Assembly: GCF_011302055.1 (NCBI RefSeq)
Contig: NZ_CP049871.1
Coordinates: 1,074,501-1,138,500, forward strand
Length of the DNA: 64,000 nt
Direction of reading: 5' to 3'
DNA from: Sphingomonas sinipercae
GTDB lineage: Bacteria; Pseudomonadota; Alphaproteobacteria; Sphingomonadales; Sphingomonadaceae
Positions 41,935-51,415 of the stretch are shown one piece after another. Below the pieces are notes generated by a model. The model was not told the origin of the DNA and did not search any database. It saw only the letters and a list, made by a program, of their open reading frames with translations. The position numbers and the translations under genes are program-made. Each line of letters begins with the position of its first letter. Position 1 is the stretch's first letter.

Positions 41935-42641
41935 ATCCACCCCGGTTGCGGCCGATTATCGGCGCCGGCACCGTGATAATCATCATCATCGGCATCCTGC
42001 TGACGATATTCTTCGCCGATCGGGCCGAGCGGCGGCGCGAGCGGGAAGAACTGGCGCAGGCACAGGGCGTCGCGCGGGTCATTTCGGCGACCTTCTCGCG
42101 GCAGAACGCGCTGAAGGTTGGCGAAGTCAGCGGCATGTTCGACGTCACGACGGTCGATCCGGGCGCGCTCAGCATCCTGCGGTCCTCGCAGAAGGTGAAG
42201 CTGCCGTATTCGATCGATTACAGCGTCAACCTCGCCGGGCTCGACGCCGACGATTATCGCTGGGATGCGGAGCGCAAGACCCTGCTGGTGGAGGCGCCGC
42301 CGGTGACCGTGGGTCGTCCCAATATAGATGAATCGCGCCGGCAGACGCTGGCCACCAGCGGCCTGTTCGTCACTCGGGGCGCCGCCGACAACCTCAGCCG
42401 CCGCGCTGCCGGCCTCGCCAACCAGGCGGCGGTGAAGGAAGCCAACAAGCCGGAACATCTGGCCAAGGCGCGGGACAATGCGCGGCAGGCGATTGCGGCG
42501 ACCCTGCAAACGCCGCTCGAGGTGGCCGGCCTTGGCGATGTCAAAGTCGTCGTTCGCTTCCCCACCGATGGCTATCGCGACAAGGAGCGCTGGGATGTCA
42601 GCCCGTCGATGGCCGAAGTGCTTGCCAATGGCCCGCGCTAA
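41916..42641 (+). CDS. DUF4230 membrane-anchored protein
   Basis: 241 residues. One N-terminal helix (about 14-33, rich in Ile) anchors a periplasmic domain with the DUF4230 pattern: KLPYSIDYSVNLAGLD, then LLVEAPPVTVGRPNID. Function unknown. It overlaps the end of the MBL hydrolase gene by 19 bases and nadA follows after 27 bases. Confidence 0.82.
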   Translation: MVSNPVDPPRLRPIIGAGTVIIIIIGILLTIFFADRAERRREREELAQAQGVARVISATFSRQNALKVGEVSGMFDVTTVDPGALSILRSSQKVKLPYSIDYSVNLAGLDADDYRWDAERKTLLVEAPPVTVGRPNIDESRRQTLATSGLFVTRGAADNLSRRAAGLANQAAVKEANKPEHLAKARDNARQAIAATLQTPLEVAGLGDVKVVVRFPTDGYRDKERWDVSPSMAEVLANGPR

Positions 42642-42668
42642 CCCAATCTATTCGCCGGAGGGCAATCG

Positions 42669-43712
42669 ATGACCGCACCCGTGACCAGCCTGAAGGGGCT
42701 CGACCTCCTCGCCGAGATCGACCGGCTGAAGCGCGAACGCAATGCGATCATCCTTGCCCATTATTATCAAAAGCCGGAAATTCAGGATCTCGCCGACTTC
42801 GTTGGCGACAGCCTCGATCTCTCGCGCCGCGCGGCGGCGACCGACGCCGAAGTGATCGCCTTCTGCGGCGTCCGCTTCATGGCGGAAACGGCCAAGATCC
42901 TTTCCCCGGACAAGACCGTGATCCTGCCCGACATGGACGCCGGCTGCAGCCTGGAAGACAGCTGCCCGCCAGACCAGTTCAAGGCCTTCCGCGAAGCCCA
43001 TCCGGACCACATTGCGCTGACCTACATCAATTGCTCGGCCGCGGTGAAAGCGCTCAGCGACATCATCGTCACGTCGAGCAGCGCGCAAATCATCCTCGAC
43101 CAGATTCCAAAGGACCAGAAGATCATTTTCGGCCCGGACCGGCATCTGGGCGGCTATCTGTCGCGCAAGCTGGATCGCGAAATGCTGCTTTGGCCGGGCA
43201 TTTGCATCGTCCATCAGGCCTTTAGCGAGACTGAGCTGCTCAAGCTCAAGGCGGAACACCCGGGCGCCCCCGTTGCCGCCCATCCGGAATGCCCGCCGCA
43301 TATCGTCGACCATGCCGACCTGGTCGGATCGACCAAAGCGATCCTCGATTTCGCGCTGACTTCGCCCGCCGACACAATCCTCGTCGCGACCGAGCCGCAC
43401 ATCATCCACCAGATGGAAAAAGCGGCGCCGCACAAGACGTTCATCGGCGTTCCCGGCGGCGACGGGAACTGCAACTGCAACATGTGCCCCTACATGGCGC
43501 TCAACACGCTCGAAAAACTCTATGTTGCGTTGCGCGACTTGGAACCGCGGATCGAGCTGGATGCGGACACCATGCAAAAGGCGCGCGTGCCGCTGGAACG
43601 GATGCTGGAGATGGCCGGACGGACCGTTGGGCAGGGCGATGTCGGCACGCCGAAAATTGCCGACGGTCCAGTCACGCCGGAAGCGATCGACCCGCGAATC
43701 AGCGGCGATTGA
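42669..43712 (+). CDS. nadA: Quinolinate synthase A
   Basis: 347 residues from ATG 42669, with GGAGGGCAA upstream. IILAHYYQKPEIQDLADFVGDSLDLSR, the HPECPP loop and a C-terminal CNCNMCPYM supply motifs and cysteines for the 4Fe-4S cluster. It condenses iminoaspartate with dihydroxyacetone phosphate to quinolinate for NAD. nadB and nadC are not in the window. Confidence 0.95.
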   Translation: MTAPVTSLKGLDLLAEIDRLKRERNAIILAHYYQKPEIQDLADFVGDSLDLSRRAAATDAEVIAFCGVRFMAETAKILSPDKTVILPDMDAGCSLEDSCPPDQFKAFREAHPDHIALTYINCSAAVKALSDIIVTSSSAQIILDQIPKDQKIIFGPDRHLGGYLSRKLDREMLLWPGICIVHQAFSETELLKLKAEHPGAPVAAHPECPPHIVDHADLVGSTKAILDFALTSPADTILVATEPHIIHQMEKAAPHKTFIGVPGGDGNCNCNMCPYMALNTLEKLYVALRDLEPRIELDADTMQKARVPLERMLEMAGRTVGQGDVGTPKIADGPVTPEAIDPRISGD

Positions 43713-43834
43713 CCGTCGTTCGTTTGGCACGGTTCGCCGTCGCCAGGGTTACGTTCACCGGAGGTTCGGCGTGACCGGCGCAACTTTCGTTCGTGAACAG
43801 CCGTTCGCCTGACGAAACAATCAAGGATTATCCT

Positions 43835-44164
43835 ATGCGAACTTTTTCAATGATCGGCGCTGCCGTCGCCCTGGTGGCGACTAGCTCGGTCCCGGCCGTC
43901 ATGGCGCCGGCCGCGGCGCACGCCACTGGCCGTTACCATACGCACAAGCTGAAGAGCGGCAGGACTCACTATGCGCGCAAATATTGCCGCACCTCCTCGG
44001 GCACGACCGGCCTTGTCGCCGGCGGCGTCGGCGGCGCAGTGGTCGGTCGTCAGGTGCTCGGCAAGGGTATCCTGGGCACCGGCGCTGGCATCGTGGGCGG
44101 CGCGCTTGCCGGCCGCGCGATCGACCGCAGCATCACCGCCAAGAAGCGTTGTTACTGGCGCTAA
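43835..44164 (+). CDS. Glycine-zipper small membrane or envelope protein
   Basis: 109 residues from ATG 43835 with AAGGA upstream; an earlier start at 43793 would break the signal peptide. A signal peptide (about 1-27) leads to a His/Lys-rich stretch and a glycine zipper (VAGGVGGAVVGRQVLGKG then GAGIVGGALAGRAI), with one cysteine before and one after it. Such 2TM zippers are common in envelope stress proteins; the role is unknown. Confidence 0.72.
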   Translation: MRTFSMIGAAVALVATSSVPAVMAPAAAHATGRYHTHKLKSGRTHYARKYCRTSSGTTGLVAGGVGGAVVGRQVLGKGILGTGAGIVGGALAGRAIDRSITAKKRCYWR

Positions 44165-44181
44165 ATCCGGCTCGGGCCGTC

Positions 44182-44913
44182 ATGCCCGGCAATTTTGAAC
44201 CAGTGCCGCCGCGGGAGCGCTTCATTGCGCTTGCCGCGGCGGCTGTCATTCAGCTCGGCTTGCTCCTCGCCTTGCTGTGCGGGCTGCAGGTCTCGGTCGG
44301 GCGAATCAAGGACACTGCCCAGGAGCTGATCGAAGTCGCCTTGCCGCCGCTCCCAATCCCGGAACCAACGAAAATCGAGATTCTGAAGCAGCGTCTTGCG
44401 GCGAAAGCGCCGGCGGCGAGCGCGCCCAAAGCGGTCCCCGCGCCTCTGGGCGGATTGCCGGGCATCGCCCGTCCCAGCCCAATGCCGTCGGTCGAAGCCA
44501 TCGTTCCCATTCGCCCGACCGCACCTGCGACGGGGGGAGGCACCGGGACCGGGCCGGCCGTCGGCAGCGGCGCCGGGGGAGGGACCGGCGGGGCCGGCAC
44601 AGGTCCCGGCGAAGAGGGAGACGGCGGCGGGACCGAATTAGAGCAGATTGGCGGCGAGATCCTTCCGCGCGATTACCCCCGGCGCCTCGGCAATGCGGGG
44701 ATCGGCGGCCAGGTCGGCGTGACGTTCACGGTCGAAGTGAACGGTCGGGCCGATCGGTGCCGGGTCAGGCGTTCCAGCGGCATCCCGGAGCTCGATCAAC
44801 TGACCTGCCGCTTGATCGAGCAGCGCTTCCGTTTCCGCCCGGGCACGGATCGCTTCGGCCGCCCGATCGCGGATGAGGTCGAATATGACCATGAATGGAC
44901 GGTCAATCGCTAA
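44182..44913 (+). CDS. TonB-like energy transducer, second copy
   Basis: 243 residues from ATG 44182. A membrane helix (about 15-38), a Pro/Ala spacer, an unusual Gly-rich run (about 112-152) and a TonB C-terminal domain (RRLGNAGIGGQVGVTFTVEVNGR, then RFRFRPGTDRFGRPIAD). No ExbB or ExbD gene is nearby, so it may share those at 8354-10208. The conserved CRV and TCR cysteines fit the short TonB type seen there too. Confidence 0.82.
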   Translation: MPGNFEPVPPRERFIALAAAAVIQLGLLLALLCGLQVSVGRIKDTAQELIEVALPPLPIPEPTKIEILKQRLAAKAPAASAPKAVPAPLGGLPGIARPSPMPSVEAIVPIRPTAPATGGGTGTGPAVGSGAGGGTGGAGTGPGEEGDGGGTELEQIGGEILPRDYPRRLGNAGIGGQVGVTFTVEVNGRADRCRVRRSSGIPELDQLTCRLIEQRFRFRPGTDRFGRPIADEVEYDHEWTVNR

Positions 44914-44946
44914 GGTTGGTGCCGAACATGGTCGTCCGCCTCGGCC

Positions 44947-45381
44947 CTAAGGGGTCGTAACCGATCCTTCCACGACCGCGCCGGACGGATGATGCTTGTC
45001 CAGGTGCCGCCTGATGATGCGCAGGTTGCGGCTATTCGAACGGAAGAAGAAATCGGGGATAGCGCCGACCAGCGGGATCATGCCCAGCGCCCAATCGACC
45101 CCGATGTTGCCGGCCATCCGCGACATCTGCCATTTGGACATGCCAAGATTGCGTGCTTCCCAGGCCAGATAGGCGCCGATTGCCGCCGCTGCGGTTGGCC
45201 CGGCGAACGGCACGAAGTCCAGGATCACGTCAAGGCCGACTGGCCGGTTGATTCCGGGGACGACGACCAACCGCTCCATCACGCGCTCAAGCGCTTCGAC
45301 TCGGCTGCGAACTGCGGCGGCGTCGGTTGCGAAGCGGGTGCCGAGGCCGCGCTTCAAAGTATCGCTGCGATCATTCTCCAC
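44947..45381 (-). CDS. DUF4112 membrane protein
   Basis: 144 residues from GTG 45381 (the nearby ATG is out of frame). It has the DUF4112 pattern: RVEALERVMERLVVVPGINRPVGLDVILDFVPFAGPTAAAAIGAYLAWEA, with a GIDWALGMIPLVGAIPDFFF-like second half (here GVDWALG). Two membrane segments are likely. It overlaps the end of the binding-protein gene by 11 bases. Function unknown. Confidence 0.83.
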   Translation of the reverse strand: MENDRSDTLKRGLGTRFATDAAAVRSRVEALERVMERLVVVPGINRPVGLDVILDFVPFAGPTAAAAIGAYLAWEARNLGMSKWQMSRMAGNIGVDWALGMIPLVGAIPDFFFRSNSRNLRIIRRHLDKHHPSGAVVEGSVTTP

Positions 45382-46840
45382 GGGTCAGGCGCTCCTCTAA
45401 CCCGATGAGCGTGTGACGCCCGAAGCGGTTCCCGGCGAAGCTGGTGACTCGCGGCGACACCAGCGACCAGCGGATCGGTGCAGTGAGGGGGATGAAGAGC
45501 TGGAGCGAGTCGATCCGCTTCGACGCTTCCAGCAGCAGCGCGCCTCGCTCTGCGGCGATCGGAGTGGATCGCGCCTTGTCGAGCATTTCATCGACTTGCT
45601 CGTCGCAAACCCGAGCGGTGCCGCACCGGAAACGGCGCAGAAACCAGGCGGCGGATGTCGACGGCGCGACTTGGTCGATGAGCGTGAAGTCGGCTCCGGC
45701 AGCGCTCGTCGCGCGCTGCACCTCGAAACCGATCGCCCCCCAGTCCTGCTTCAGCCTGTCGAGCAGCGCCTGCGACCCTGGGCCAGCGGGAAGGCGCAAG
45801 CGGATGATCGGTCGCTCGCCATCCAGTCGCCGCTCCGCTTCGGCGGCAATCTGGGGCCGCCGGTCGGCGATCGCGACCTGCGTCCAGGCGGGGGGCGCGG
45901 GGTCGGCCACATTCGACAGCCCGGCTTCGAGGACGGTTGCCCGCGGCAGCAGGCCCGGAACCTTCAGCGCCGCCGTCAACGCTTCCCGGTCGATCGCCTG
46001 GCTGAGCAGCTGCCGCATCTCCGGCGAGGCCAGGGGGCCCTGGGTCCGGGTCGGGACCAGGCCGAACAGGCCCGAGGCCGGATCGAATTGGAGCGCGGTA
46101 TCGGGCACCGAAGCCGCCCGCGCCGTGGGCAGGTCGACGAAGGTCCCGCCAAGGACCAGGTCGGCCGTCCCGGCCGCGAATTGAGCGACCGCTTGCTCGG
46201 CCGTCGCGCCCGACAGCTCCAAGCGCTCCTCTGTCGTCTCCTCCTCGTCCGGCGTGCTGACCGTGCGGCTAAGACGCAATTGGCCGTCACGCCGCTCGAC
46301 GGAGAAGGGGCCAGTCCCCTGGCCCTTGTAGACAAGGCCCATCGCCGGCTGTGCGAGCAATTGCAGCAGTTCGGGGCGGGGGGCCGAGAGCCGGATTTCC
46401 AGCACCCGGTCGGTCATCGCCACGATCTCGTCGATCGCGCCCAGGGAGTCCTTGAGCTCGCTCTTGCTGCCCGGTGCGAGCATCCGGCGAATCATTCGCG
46501 CGATCTGCTCGGCGGTCACCTTGCGCCCATTCGGCCAGTGCGTGCTGGCGAGCCGGAAGACGTAGCTCAGCCCATCGTCGCTGACGTTCCAGCGCTCCGC
46601 CAACCCCGGTTCGATCTGCCCGCGCGCGTCGAGCCGAACCAGGCCCTGCGCACTATTGGCGATGAGCAGCGCCTGTCCGGGCGACAATGGTCCGGCCGAA
46701 GGCTCCACCAATTGGGGTGGCCCGCCGATCGAAACGACGTGGAGCGCGCCTTTGTCCTGCTTGCCGCAAGCGCCAGCAGCGCAAGCCGCAGCGGCTGCGA
46801 GCGCAAGCGCCAGCGCGCCGCTGGGGGTGAAGGGCCGCAT
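45371..46840 (-). CDS. Peptide/oligosaccharide ABC-type substrate-binding lipoprotein
   Basis: 489 residues from ATG 46840 (an upstream in-frame ATG adds 12 residues before the signal sequence). The signal is Ala-rich and ends in cysteines at 20 and 25, either of which could be the lipidated one. It shows the solute-binding family 5 fold: AERWNVSDDGLSYVFRL, the HWPNGRKVTAEQIARMI segment and SQAIDREAL. No permease or ATPase gene is adjacent. DUF4112 follows. Confidence 0.8.
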   Translation of the reverse strand: MRPFTPSGALALALAAAAACAAGACGKQDKGALHVVSIGGPPQLVEPSAGPLSPGQALLIANSAQGLVRLDARGQIEPGLAERWNVSDDGLSYVFRLASTHWPNGRKVTAEQIARMIRRMLAPGSKSELKDSLGAIDEIVAMTDRVLEIRLSAPRPELLQLLAQPAMGLVYKGQGTGPFSVERRDGQLRLSRTVSTPDEEETTEERLELSGATAEQAVAQFAAGTADLVLGGTFVDLPTARAASVPDTALQFDPASGLFGLVPTRTQGPLASPEMRQLLSQAIDREALTAALKVPGLLPRATVLEAGLSNVADPAPPAWTQVAIADRRPQIAAEAERRLDGERPIIRLRLPAGPGSQALLDRLKQDWGAIGFEVQRATSAAGADFTLIDQVAPSTSAAWFLRRFRCGTARVCDEQVDEMLDKARSTPIAAERGALLLEASKRIDSLQLFIPLTAPIRWSLVSPRVTSFAGNRFGRHTLIGLEERLTRGE

Positions 46841-46943
46841 GGATCGGCTTCTTAAACTCAATCGACTGTTCAGCAACCGTCTGGTTATAACAGCGCCACT
46901 GTTTTACACGCATAAGACAGCGAAGCGTTGGTGAGGGTCGCGC

Positions 46944-48923
46944 GTGGCCGATTACGACGGAATTTGGAGCCGTGGGGGCGTCAACGTGGAGGAGCTCCCC
47001 GACCCGTTCGCGCCGCCGTCGGCCGAGCCGATGCCGGAGGCGTTGCCCGAGGAGCAGCCCCGTTCGCGCTGGCGGCGGCTGCGGCCCTTCGTCTACGGCT
47101 TGTTCGGCCTCTTGCTGCTGACCCTGGTCTGGCTGATCGTCACCGCACCGCTGTCCCGGGCGCTTGAACCGCTGCCCAACCCGGCGATGCTGTTCCTGTC
47201 GGAAGAAGGGCGCCCGATCGCCCGCCGTGGCGCGATCAAGGAAGCGCCGGTCGACGTCCAGAAGCTCAACAAGCTGACGCCGGCCGCCTTCGTCGCCATC
47301 GAAGATCGGCGCTTCTACCGCCATTGGGGGATCGATCCTCGCGCCATCGGCCGCGCGTTCGTGACCAACATGCGGGCCGGGGGCGTCCGTCAGGGCGGGA
47401 GCACGATCACCCAGCAACTGGCCAAGACCAGCTTCCTGTCGTCAGACCGAAGCATCAAGCGCAAGGCGCAGGAAGTGATTATCGCTTTCTGGCTCGAAGC
47501 CTGGCTGACCAAGGACGAGATCCTCTCCCGCTACCTTTCCAGCGTTTATTTCGGCGACGGCGTCTATGGCTTGCGGGCGGCGTCGCGCCACTATTTCGGC
47601 CGCGACCCGGAAAACCTGTCGCTGGCCCAGTCGGCGATGCTTGCGGGCGTCGTCCAGGCGCCGTCCCGGCTTGCCCCGACCCAGCATCTGAAGCTGGCCC
47701 AGACGCGCAGCAAGCTGGTGCTAAGGGCGATGGCCGACACCAAGGTCGTAACCCCGGTGCGCGCCCGCAACGCGGTAATGGCGCGGCCGGTCAAGAAACG
47801 CGGCAAGCTGCCGACCGGCACGTATTTCGCCGATTGGGTCGCTCCTGCCGCGCAGGCTGCGTTCGATTCGGAATTCGGGCAGGTCGAGGTGCGCACGACG
47901 CTCGATGCCGACCTGCAGCGGGTGGCGGTCCGAGCGATCGGCCGCGCCCCGCTTGGCAAGGCGCAGGCGGCGCTGGTGGCGATGCGCCCGAGCGGCGAGG
48001 TCGTCGCGATGATCGGCGGCAAGAATTACGCCGAAAGCCCCTTCAATCGCGCGACCCAGGCGCTTCGCCAGCCCGGGTCGGCGTTCAAGCTGTTCGTCTA
48101 CCTCGCGGCGCTGAGGGCGGGCTGGACCCCGGACAGCATCATCGAGGACGAACGGATCACGCTGAACGGCTGGACTCCAGTGAACGTCGATGGCGTCTAT
48201 CGCGGGCCGATCACCCTTCGCGAGGCATTCGCGCGGTCGAGCAACGCCGCCACGGTGCGGCTGTCCGAATCGGTGGGGCGGAGCAATGTCCTGCGCGCGG
48301 CGCGGGACCTAGGCATCTCGACCCCACTTCCCAATGCGCCAAGCGTCGCCTTGGGCAGCGCCGGCGTGAACCTGCTCCAGCTGACCAGCGCCTATGCGGC
48401 AATTGCGGCGGGGCAATATCCGGTGCGGCCGCTCGGCCTCGATAAAAAGGAAGCCGAAGAGAGCGGCTTCGCGTCATTCTTCAACGCGCCGGCACGGCTG
48501 GAGCCGAGGCGCGACCGTGCCGCAATGCTCGATCTTTTGTGGGCAGCGGCGAACGAAGGCACCGGCCGGCGCGCCGCGCTTGCCGTCCCCACCTTCGGTA
48601 AGACCGGGACCAGCCAGGATAATCGCGATGCGCTGTTCGTCGGCATGGCCGGCGATCTGGTGGTCGGCGTGTGGGTTGGGCGCGACGACAACAAGTCGCT
48701 CGGCAAGGTCACCGGCGGCACCCTTCCGGCACGCATCTGGCGCGACTTCATGACCAGCGCGATCGCGATCGATGGGCGCTCGGGGCCGAACCTGCCGCGC
48801 GACTACGCGCCCAAGCGGCAACAGCAGCGGCAGGACAGGCAGAGCCCGCTGCCCGAGGACTGGAGCGAGATTACGCGTCCGCTTCGCCAGGCGTTGCGTG
48901 AACTCCGCCAGCTCGTGGAATAA
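46944..48923 (+). CDS. Class A penicillin-binding protein (bifunctional)
   Basis: 659 residues from GTG 46944. A cytoplasmic tail and one membrane helix (about 48-70) precede a GT51 glycosyltransferase ([12 protein letters not shown] with the catalytic Glu; [11 protein letters not shown]) and a transpeptidase with SxxK at S379-K382 (SAFK), SSN at 432-434 and KTGTS at 553-557. It polymerises and crosslinks peptidoglycan. The tail is rich in Gln and Arg. No operon partner is evident. Confidence 0.95.
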   Translation: MADYDGIWSRGGVNVEELPDPFAPPSAEPMPEALPEEQPRSRWRRLRPFVYGLFGLLLLTLVWLIVTAPLSRALEPLPNPAMLFLSEEGRPIARRGAIKEAPVDVQKLNKLTPAAFVAIEDRRFYRHWGIDPRAIGRAFVTNMRAGGVRQGGSTITQQLAKTSFLSSDRSIKRKAQEVIIAFWLEAWLTKDEILSRYLSSVYFGDGVYGLRAASRHYFGRDPENLSLAQSAMLAGVVQAPSRLAPTQHLKLAQTRSKLVLRAMADTKVVTPVRARNAVMARPVKKRGKLPTGTYFADWVAPAAQAAFDSEFGQVEVRTTLDADLQRVAVRAIGRAPLGKAQAALVAMRPSGEVVAMIGGKNYAESPFNRATQALRQPGSAFKLFVYLAALRAGWTPDSIIEDERITLNGWTPVNVDGVYRGPITLREAFARSSNAATVRLSESVGRSNVLRAARDLGISTPLPNAPSVALGSAGVNLLQLTSAYAAIAAGQYPVRPLGLDKKEAEESGFASFFNAPARLEPRRDRAAMLDLLWAAANEGTGRRAALAVPTFGKTGTSQDNRDALFVGMAGDLVVGVWVGRDDNKSLGKVTGGTLPARIWRDFMTSAIAIDGRSGPNLPRDYAPKRQQQRQDRQSPLPEDWSEITRPLRQALRELRQLVE

Positions 48924-48976
48924 GCCGAAACTGCCGCGCCACGTGGTTAACCCACGAAAACCGGTAGCTTTTACTC

Positions 48977-48987
48977 TTTGGCAACTC
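48977..48987. promoter_or_regulatory. Shared upstream box of flp copy 1
   Basis: TTTGGCAACTC lies 104 bases before the first flp ATG, and nearly the same box occurs before the second flp. It may be part of a promoter or operator. A CGTGG-TTAAC-CCACG dyad at 48942-48956 lies just upstream. Confidence 0.3.
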
Positions 48988-49080
48988 TCTGCCGGTTATT
49001 TCCACCCTCAACCTACGCGATGGACGGCGCAGGTGCGGGGGGAGGGTCTTCCCGTAAACGTGGAGCCTAGGAGACTTGAG

Positions 49081-49254
49081 ATGGCGAAATTCCTGAAACT
49101 GATTAAGAACGAAGACGGTGCCACCGCGATCGAGTACGGCCTGATTGCCGCTCTCATCGCCGTTGCCGCGATCGGTGCCATGGGCGCCATCGGCACGCAG
49201 CTGAGCACGACCTTCAACTCGGTCAGCACGAACCTGTCGAGCGCCAACAGCTAA
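49081..49254 (+). CDS. Flp/Fap type IVb pilin, copy 1
   Basis: 57 residues from ATG 49081, with GGAG(ACTTGAG) as ribosome site. A short charged leader is cut after Gly13; the mature pilin starts ATAIEYG (Glu at +5, the Flp signature) and continues as one hydrophobic helix with a Ser/Thr/Asn tail. Flp pilins polymerise into tight-adherence pili. Longer frames upstream have no support. It encodes the same protein as copy 2. Confidence 0.95.
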   Translation: MAKFLKLIKNEDGATAIEYGLIAALIAVAAIGAMGAIGTQLSTTFNSVSTNLSSANS

Positions 49255-49277
49255 GCTGAACGCTTCGACAAAGAGAG

Positions 49278-49306
49278 ACGGCGGTGCCGAAAGGCGCCGC
49301 CGTTTT
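49278..49306 (+). terminator. Terminator after flp copy 1
   Basis: CGGCGGTGCC, a GAAA tetraloop and GGCGCCGCCG (49279-49302), followed by five Ts. One G-T pair interrupts the stem. A nearly identical terminator follows copy 2. Confidence 0.9.
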
Positions 49307-49310
49307 TCGT

Positions 49311-49321
49311 TTTGGCAATTC
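49311..49321. promoter_or_regulatory. Shared upstream box of flp copy 2
   Basis: TTTGGCAATTC lies 88 bases before the second flp ATG and differs at one position from the box before copy 1. It starts directly after the first terminator, so copy 2 probably has its own promoter. Confidence 0.3.
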
Positions 49322-49398
49322 GTTAACCGCTTCGCACTAGGTTCGATTCTGCAAACGGCCGACGGTCGCGAGCATCAAAGTGGAATTGGAGACTTGAG

Positions 49399-49572
49399 AT
49401 GGCGAAATTCCTGAAGCTCATCAAGAATGAAGACGGTGCCACCGCGATCGAATACGGCCTCATTGCCGCCCTCATCGCAGTTGCGGCGATCGGCGCCATG
49501 GGCGCGATCGGTACGCAGCTGAGCACGACCTTCAACTCGGTCAGCACGAACCTGTCGAGCGCCAACAGCTAA
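49399..49572 (+). CDS. Flp/Fap type IVb pilin, copy 2
   Basis: 57 residues from ATG 49399, with the same GGAGACTTGAG leader as copy 1. The translated protein is identical to copy 1, although 12 codons in the first two thirds differ synonymously; the last third and the following terminator match almost base for base. Processing after Gly13 and the ATAIEYG mature start mark it as Flp. Confidence 0.95.
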   Translation: MAKFLKLIKNEDGATAIEYGLIAALIAVAAIGAMGAIGTQLSTTFNSVSTNLSSANS

Positions 49573-49593
49573 GCTGAAGGCTTCGACAAAGAG

Positions 49594-49625
49594 ACGGCGG
49601 TGCCGCAAGGCGCCGCCGTTTTTTT
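49594..49625 (+). terminator. Terminator after flp copy 2
   Basis: CGGCGGTGCC (49595-49604), GCAA loop, GGCGCCGCCG (49609-49618) and seven Ts. It also separates the pilin gene from the convergent yqeY gene. Confidence 0.92.
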
Positions 49626-49651
49626 ATGGCTGCCGACGGCGCGCCTGGGGG

Positions 49652-50104
49652 TTAGCCGAGCATTCCCTTGACCAGCGCGCTGGCGCGGGCCGGCTCGATG
49701 CTCGTGCCGAGGCGGGTTTTCACTTCCGCCATGACCCGGCCCATGTCCTTCATCGAGCTCGCGCCGGTGTCGGCGATGATCGACTGGATCTGGTCGCGTG
49801 CATCTTCTTCGCTGAGCTGCCTGGGCAGGAAGCGTTCGATAACGCCGATTTCCACCTCTTCGCTATCGGCCAGCTCGGCGCGGCCGCCCTTGCGGTACAT
49901 CTCGACCGATTCGCGGCGTTGCTTGATCATCTTCTGAAGCACTTCGGTGACCATCGCGTCGTCGTCGGGCGTCTTGTCCGAAGTCCGCAGCTCGATGTCG
50001 CGGTTCTTGATTGCCGACTGTACCAGTCGCAGCGTCCCGGTGGTCGCTTTATCTCCGCTTTTCATGGCGGTGACGAGCGCGGCTTTGATGTCGTCTCGGA
50101 TCAT
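49652..50104 (-). CDS. GatB/YqeY domain protein
   Basis: 150 residues from ATG 50104. MIRDDIKAALVTAMKSGDK, then LRLVQSAIKNRDIE and a C-terminal domain with RFLPRQLSEEDARDQI and VMAEVKTRLG are typical of YqeY, a free-standing form of the GatB tail thought to bind tRNA. In many relatives it lies near carA and dnaG; here it diverges from carA. Confidence 0.92.
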   Translation of the reverse strand: MIRDDIKAALVTAMKSGDKATTGTLRLVQSAIKNRDIELRTSDKTPDDDAMVTEVLQKMIKQRRESVEMYRKGGRAELADSEEVEIGVIERFLPRQLSEEDARDQIQSIIADTGASSMKDMGRVMAEVKTRLGTSIEPARASALVKGMLG

Positions 50105-50245
50105 CGTTAAACTCTGGCTGGAAACGTCTAGCTTTAGCCGCGGTTTACGAAGCTGACCAGCCGTTGACCGAGGCGCCCAATGTCCATAGCAAGCGCGGCT
50201 TAGCGACATCGCTGCAAACCCGCTGACGGAAGGCTCCTCGCGCCT

Positions 50246-51415
50246 ATGGCCGACGATCAACGCACGCGCGCACCCCAGCCAAAGGGCGCGAGCGGAGTCG
50301 TCGTCTTTGCCGACGGCCGCGTGATCTGGGGGCAGGGGTTCGGCGCGGAAGGGCAAGCGGTCGGGGAGCTGTGCTTCAATACCGCGATGACCGGTTATCA
50401 GGAAGTGATGACCGACCCGTCCTACGCGAGGCAGGTCGTCGCCTTCACTTTCCCGCACATCGGCAACGTCGGCGCCAACGACGAGGATATTGAGGCGGTC
50501 GAGGCGCATGCGCTCGGCTGCCTGGTGCGCGAGCCGGTCACGCAATCGTCAAACTATCGCGCGTCCGACGACTTTTCCGGCTGGATGGGCAAGCGCGGGC
50601 GAATCGGCATTTCCGGCATCGACACGCGCGCGCTGACCCGGCTGGTGCGGCGCGAGGGGCCGCCGACCATCGCCGTGGCGCATAATGCGTCCGGCGAGTT
50701 CGACCTCGATGGGCTGCAACGCATGGCCGCCGAGTGGCCGGGGCTGGAAGGGATGGACCTCGCCAAGGACGTTAGCCGGCTTCAGGTGGAGCGCTGGAGC
50801 GGCGGCAAATGGGCCTGGGGGCAGGGCTACGAGCTGGGCGGCGATGACGACCACCGGCCACACGTCGTCGCCATCGATTACGGCTCGAAGCGCAATATCT
50901 TCCGCAATTTGGTCGAGGCCGGGGCGCGGGTGACGGTGGTTCCGGCGCAGGCGACGTTCGAGGAAATCATGGCGCACGAGCCGGACGGATTTTTTCTGTC
51001 CAACGGGCCGGGCGATCCGGCGGCGACGGGCGAATATGCCATTCCGGTGATCCAGAAGATGCTGGAGACTCAGCTGCCGCTGTTTGGCATTTGCCTTGGC
51101 CACCAGCTACTGGCGCTCGCCGTTGGCGGCATGACGTCAAAGATGTTCCAGGGGCACCGCGGCGCCAACCATCCGGTCAAACGGCTTGGGGACGGGCGGG
51201 TCGAGATCACGAGCATGAACCACGGCTTTGCGGTCGAGCGCGAGGGGCTGCCCGAAACCATCCGCGAAACCCACGTCAGCCTGTTCGACGGGAGCAATTG
51301 CGGGATCGAGCTGAAGGACAAGCCGGCGTTCAGCGTGCAGTATCACCCCGAGGCGAGCCCGGGGCCGCAGGACAGCTTCTACCTGTTCGAGAAGTTCGTG
51401 GGGATGATGCGGTGA
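50246..51415 (+). CDS. carA: Carbamoyl-phosphate synthase small chain
   Basis: 389 residues. FNTAMTGYQEVMTDPSY and a C-terminal class I glutamine amidotransferase domain with Cys283 in GICLGHQ and a late HPEA histidine-glutamate pair. It supplies ammonia from glutamine to CarB. Its stop overlaps the start of an unrelated small gene (GTGA) before carB. Confidence 0.96.
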   Translation: MADDQRTRAPQPKGASGVVVFADGRVIWGQGFGAEGQAVGELCFNTAMTGYQEVMTDPSYARQVVAFTFPHIGNVGANDEDIEAVEAHALGCLVREPVTQSSNYRASDDFSGWMGKRGRIGISGIDTRALTRLVRREGPPTIAVAHNASGEFDLDGLQRMAAEWPGLEGMDLAKDVSRLQVERWSGGKWAWGQGYELGGDDDHRPHVVAIDYGSKRNIFRNLVEAGARVTVVPAQATFEEIMAHEPDGFFLSNGPGDPAATGEYAIPVIQKMLETQLPLFGICLGHQLLALAVGGMTSKMFQGHRGANHPVKRLGDGRVEITSMNHGFAVEREGLPETIRETHVSLFDGSNCGIELKDKPAFSVQYHPEASPGPQDSFYLFEKFVGMMR

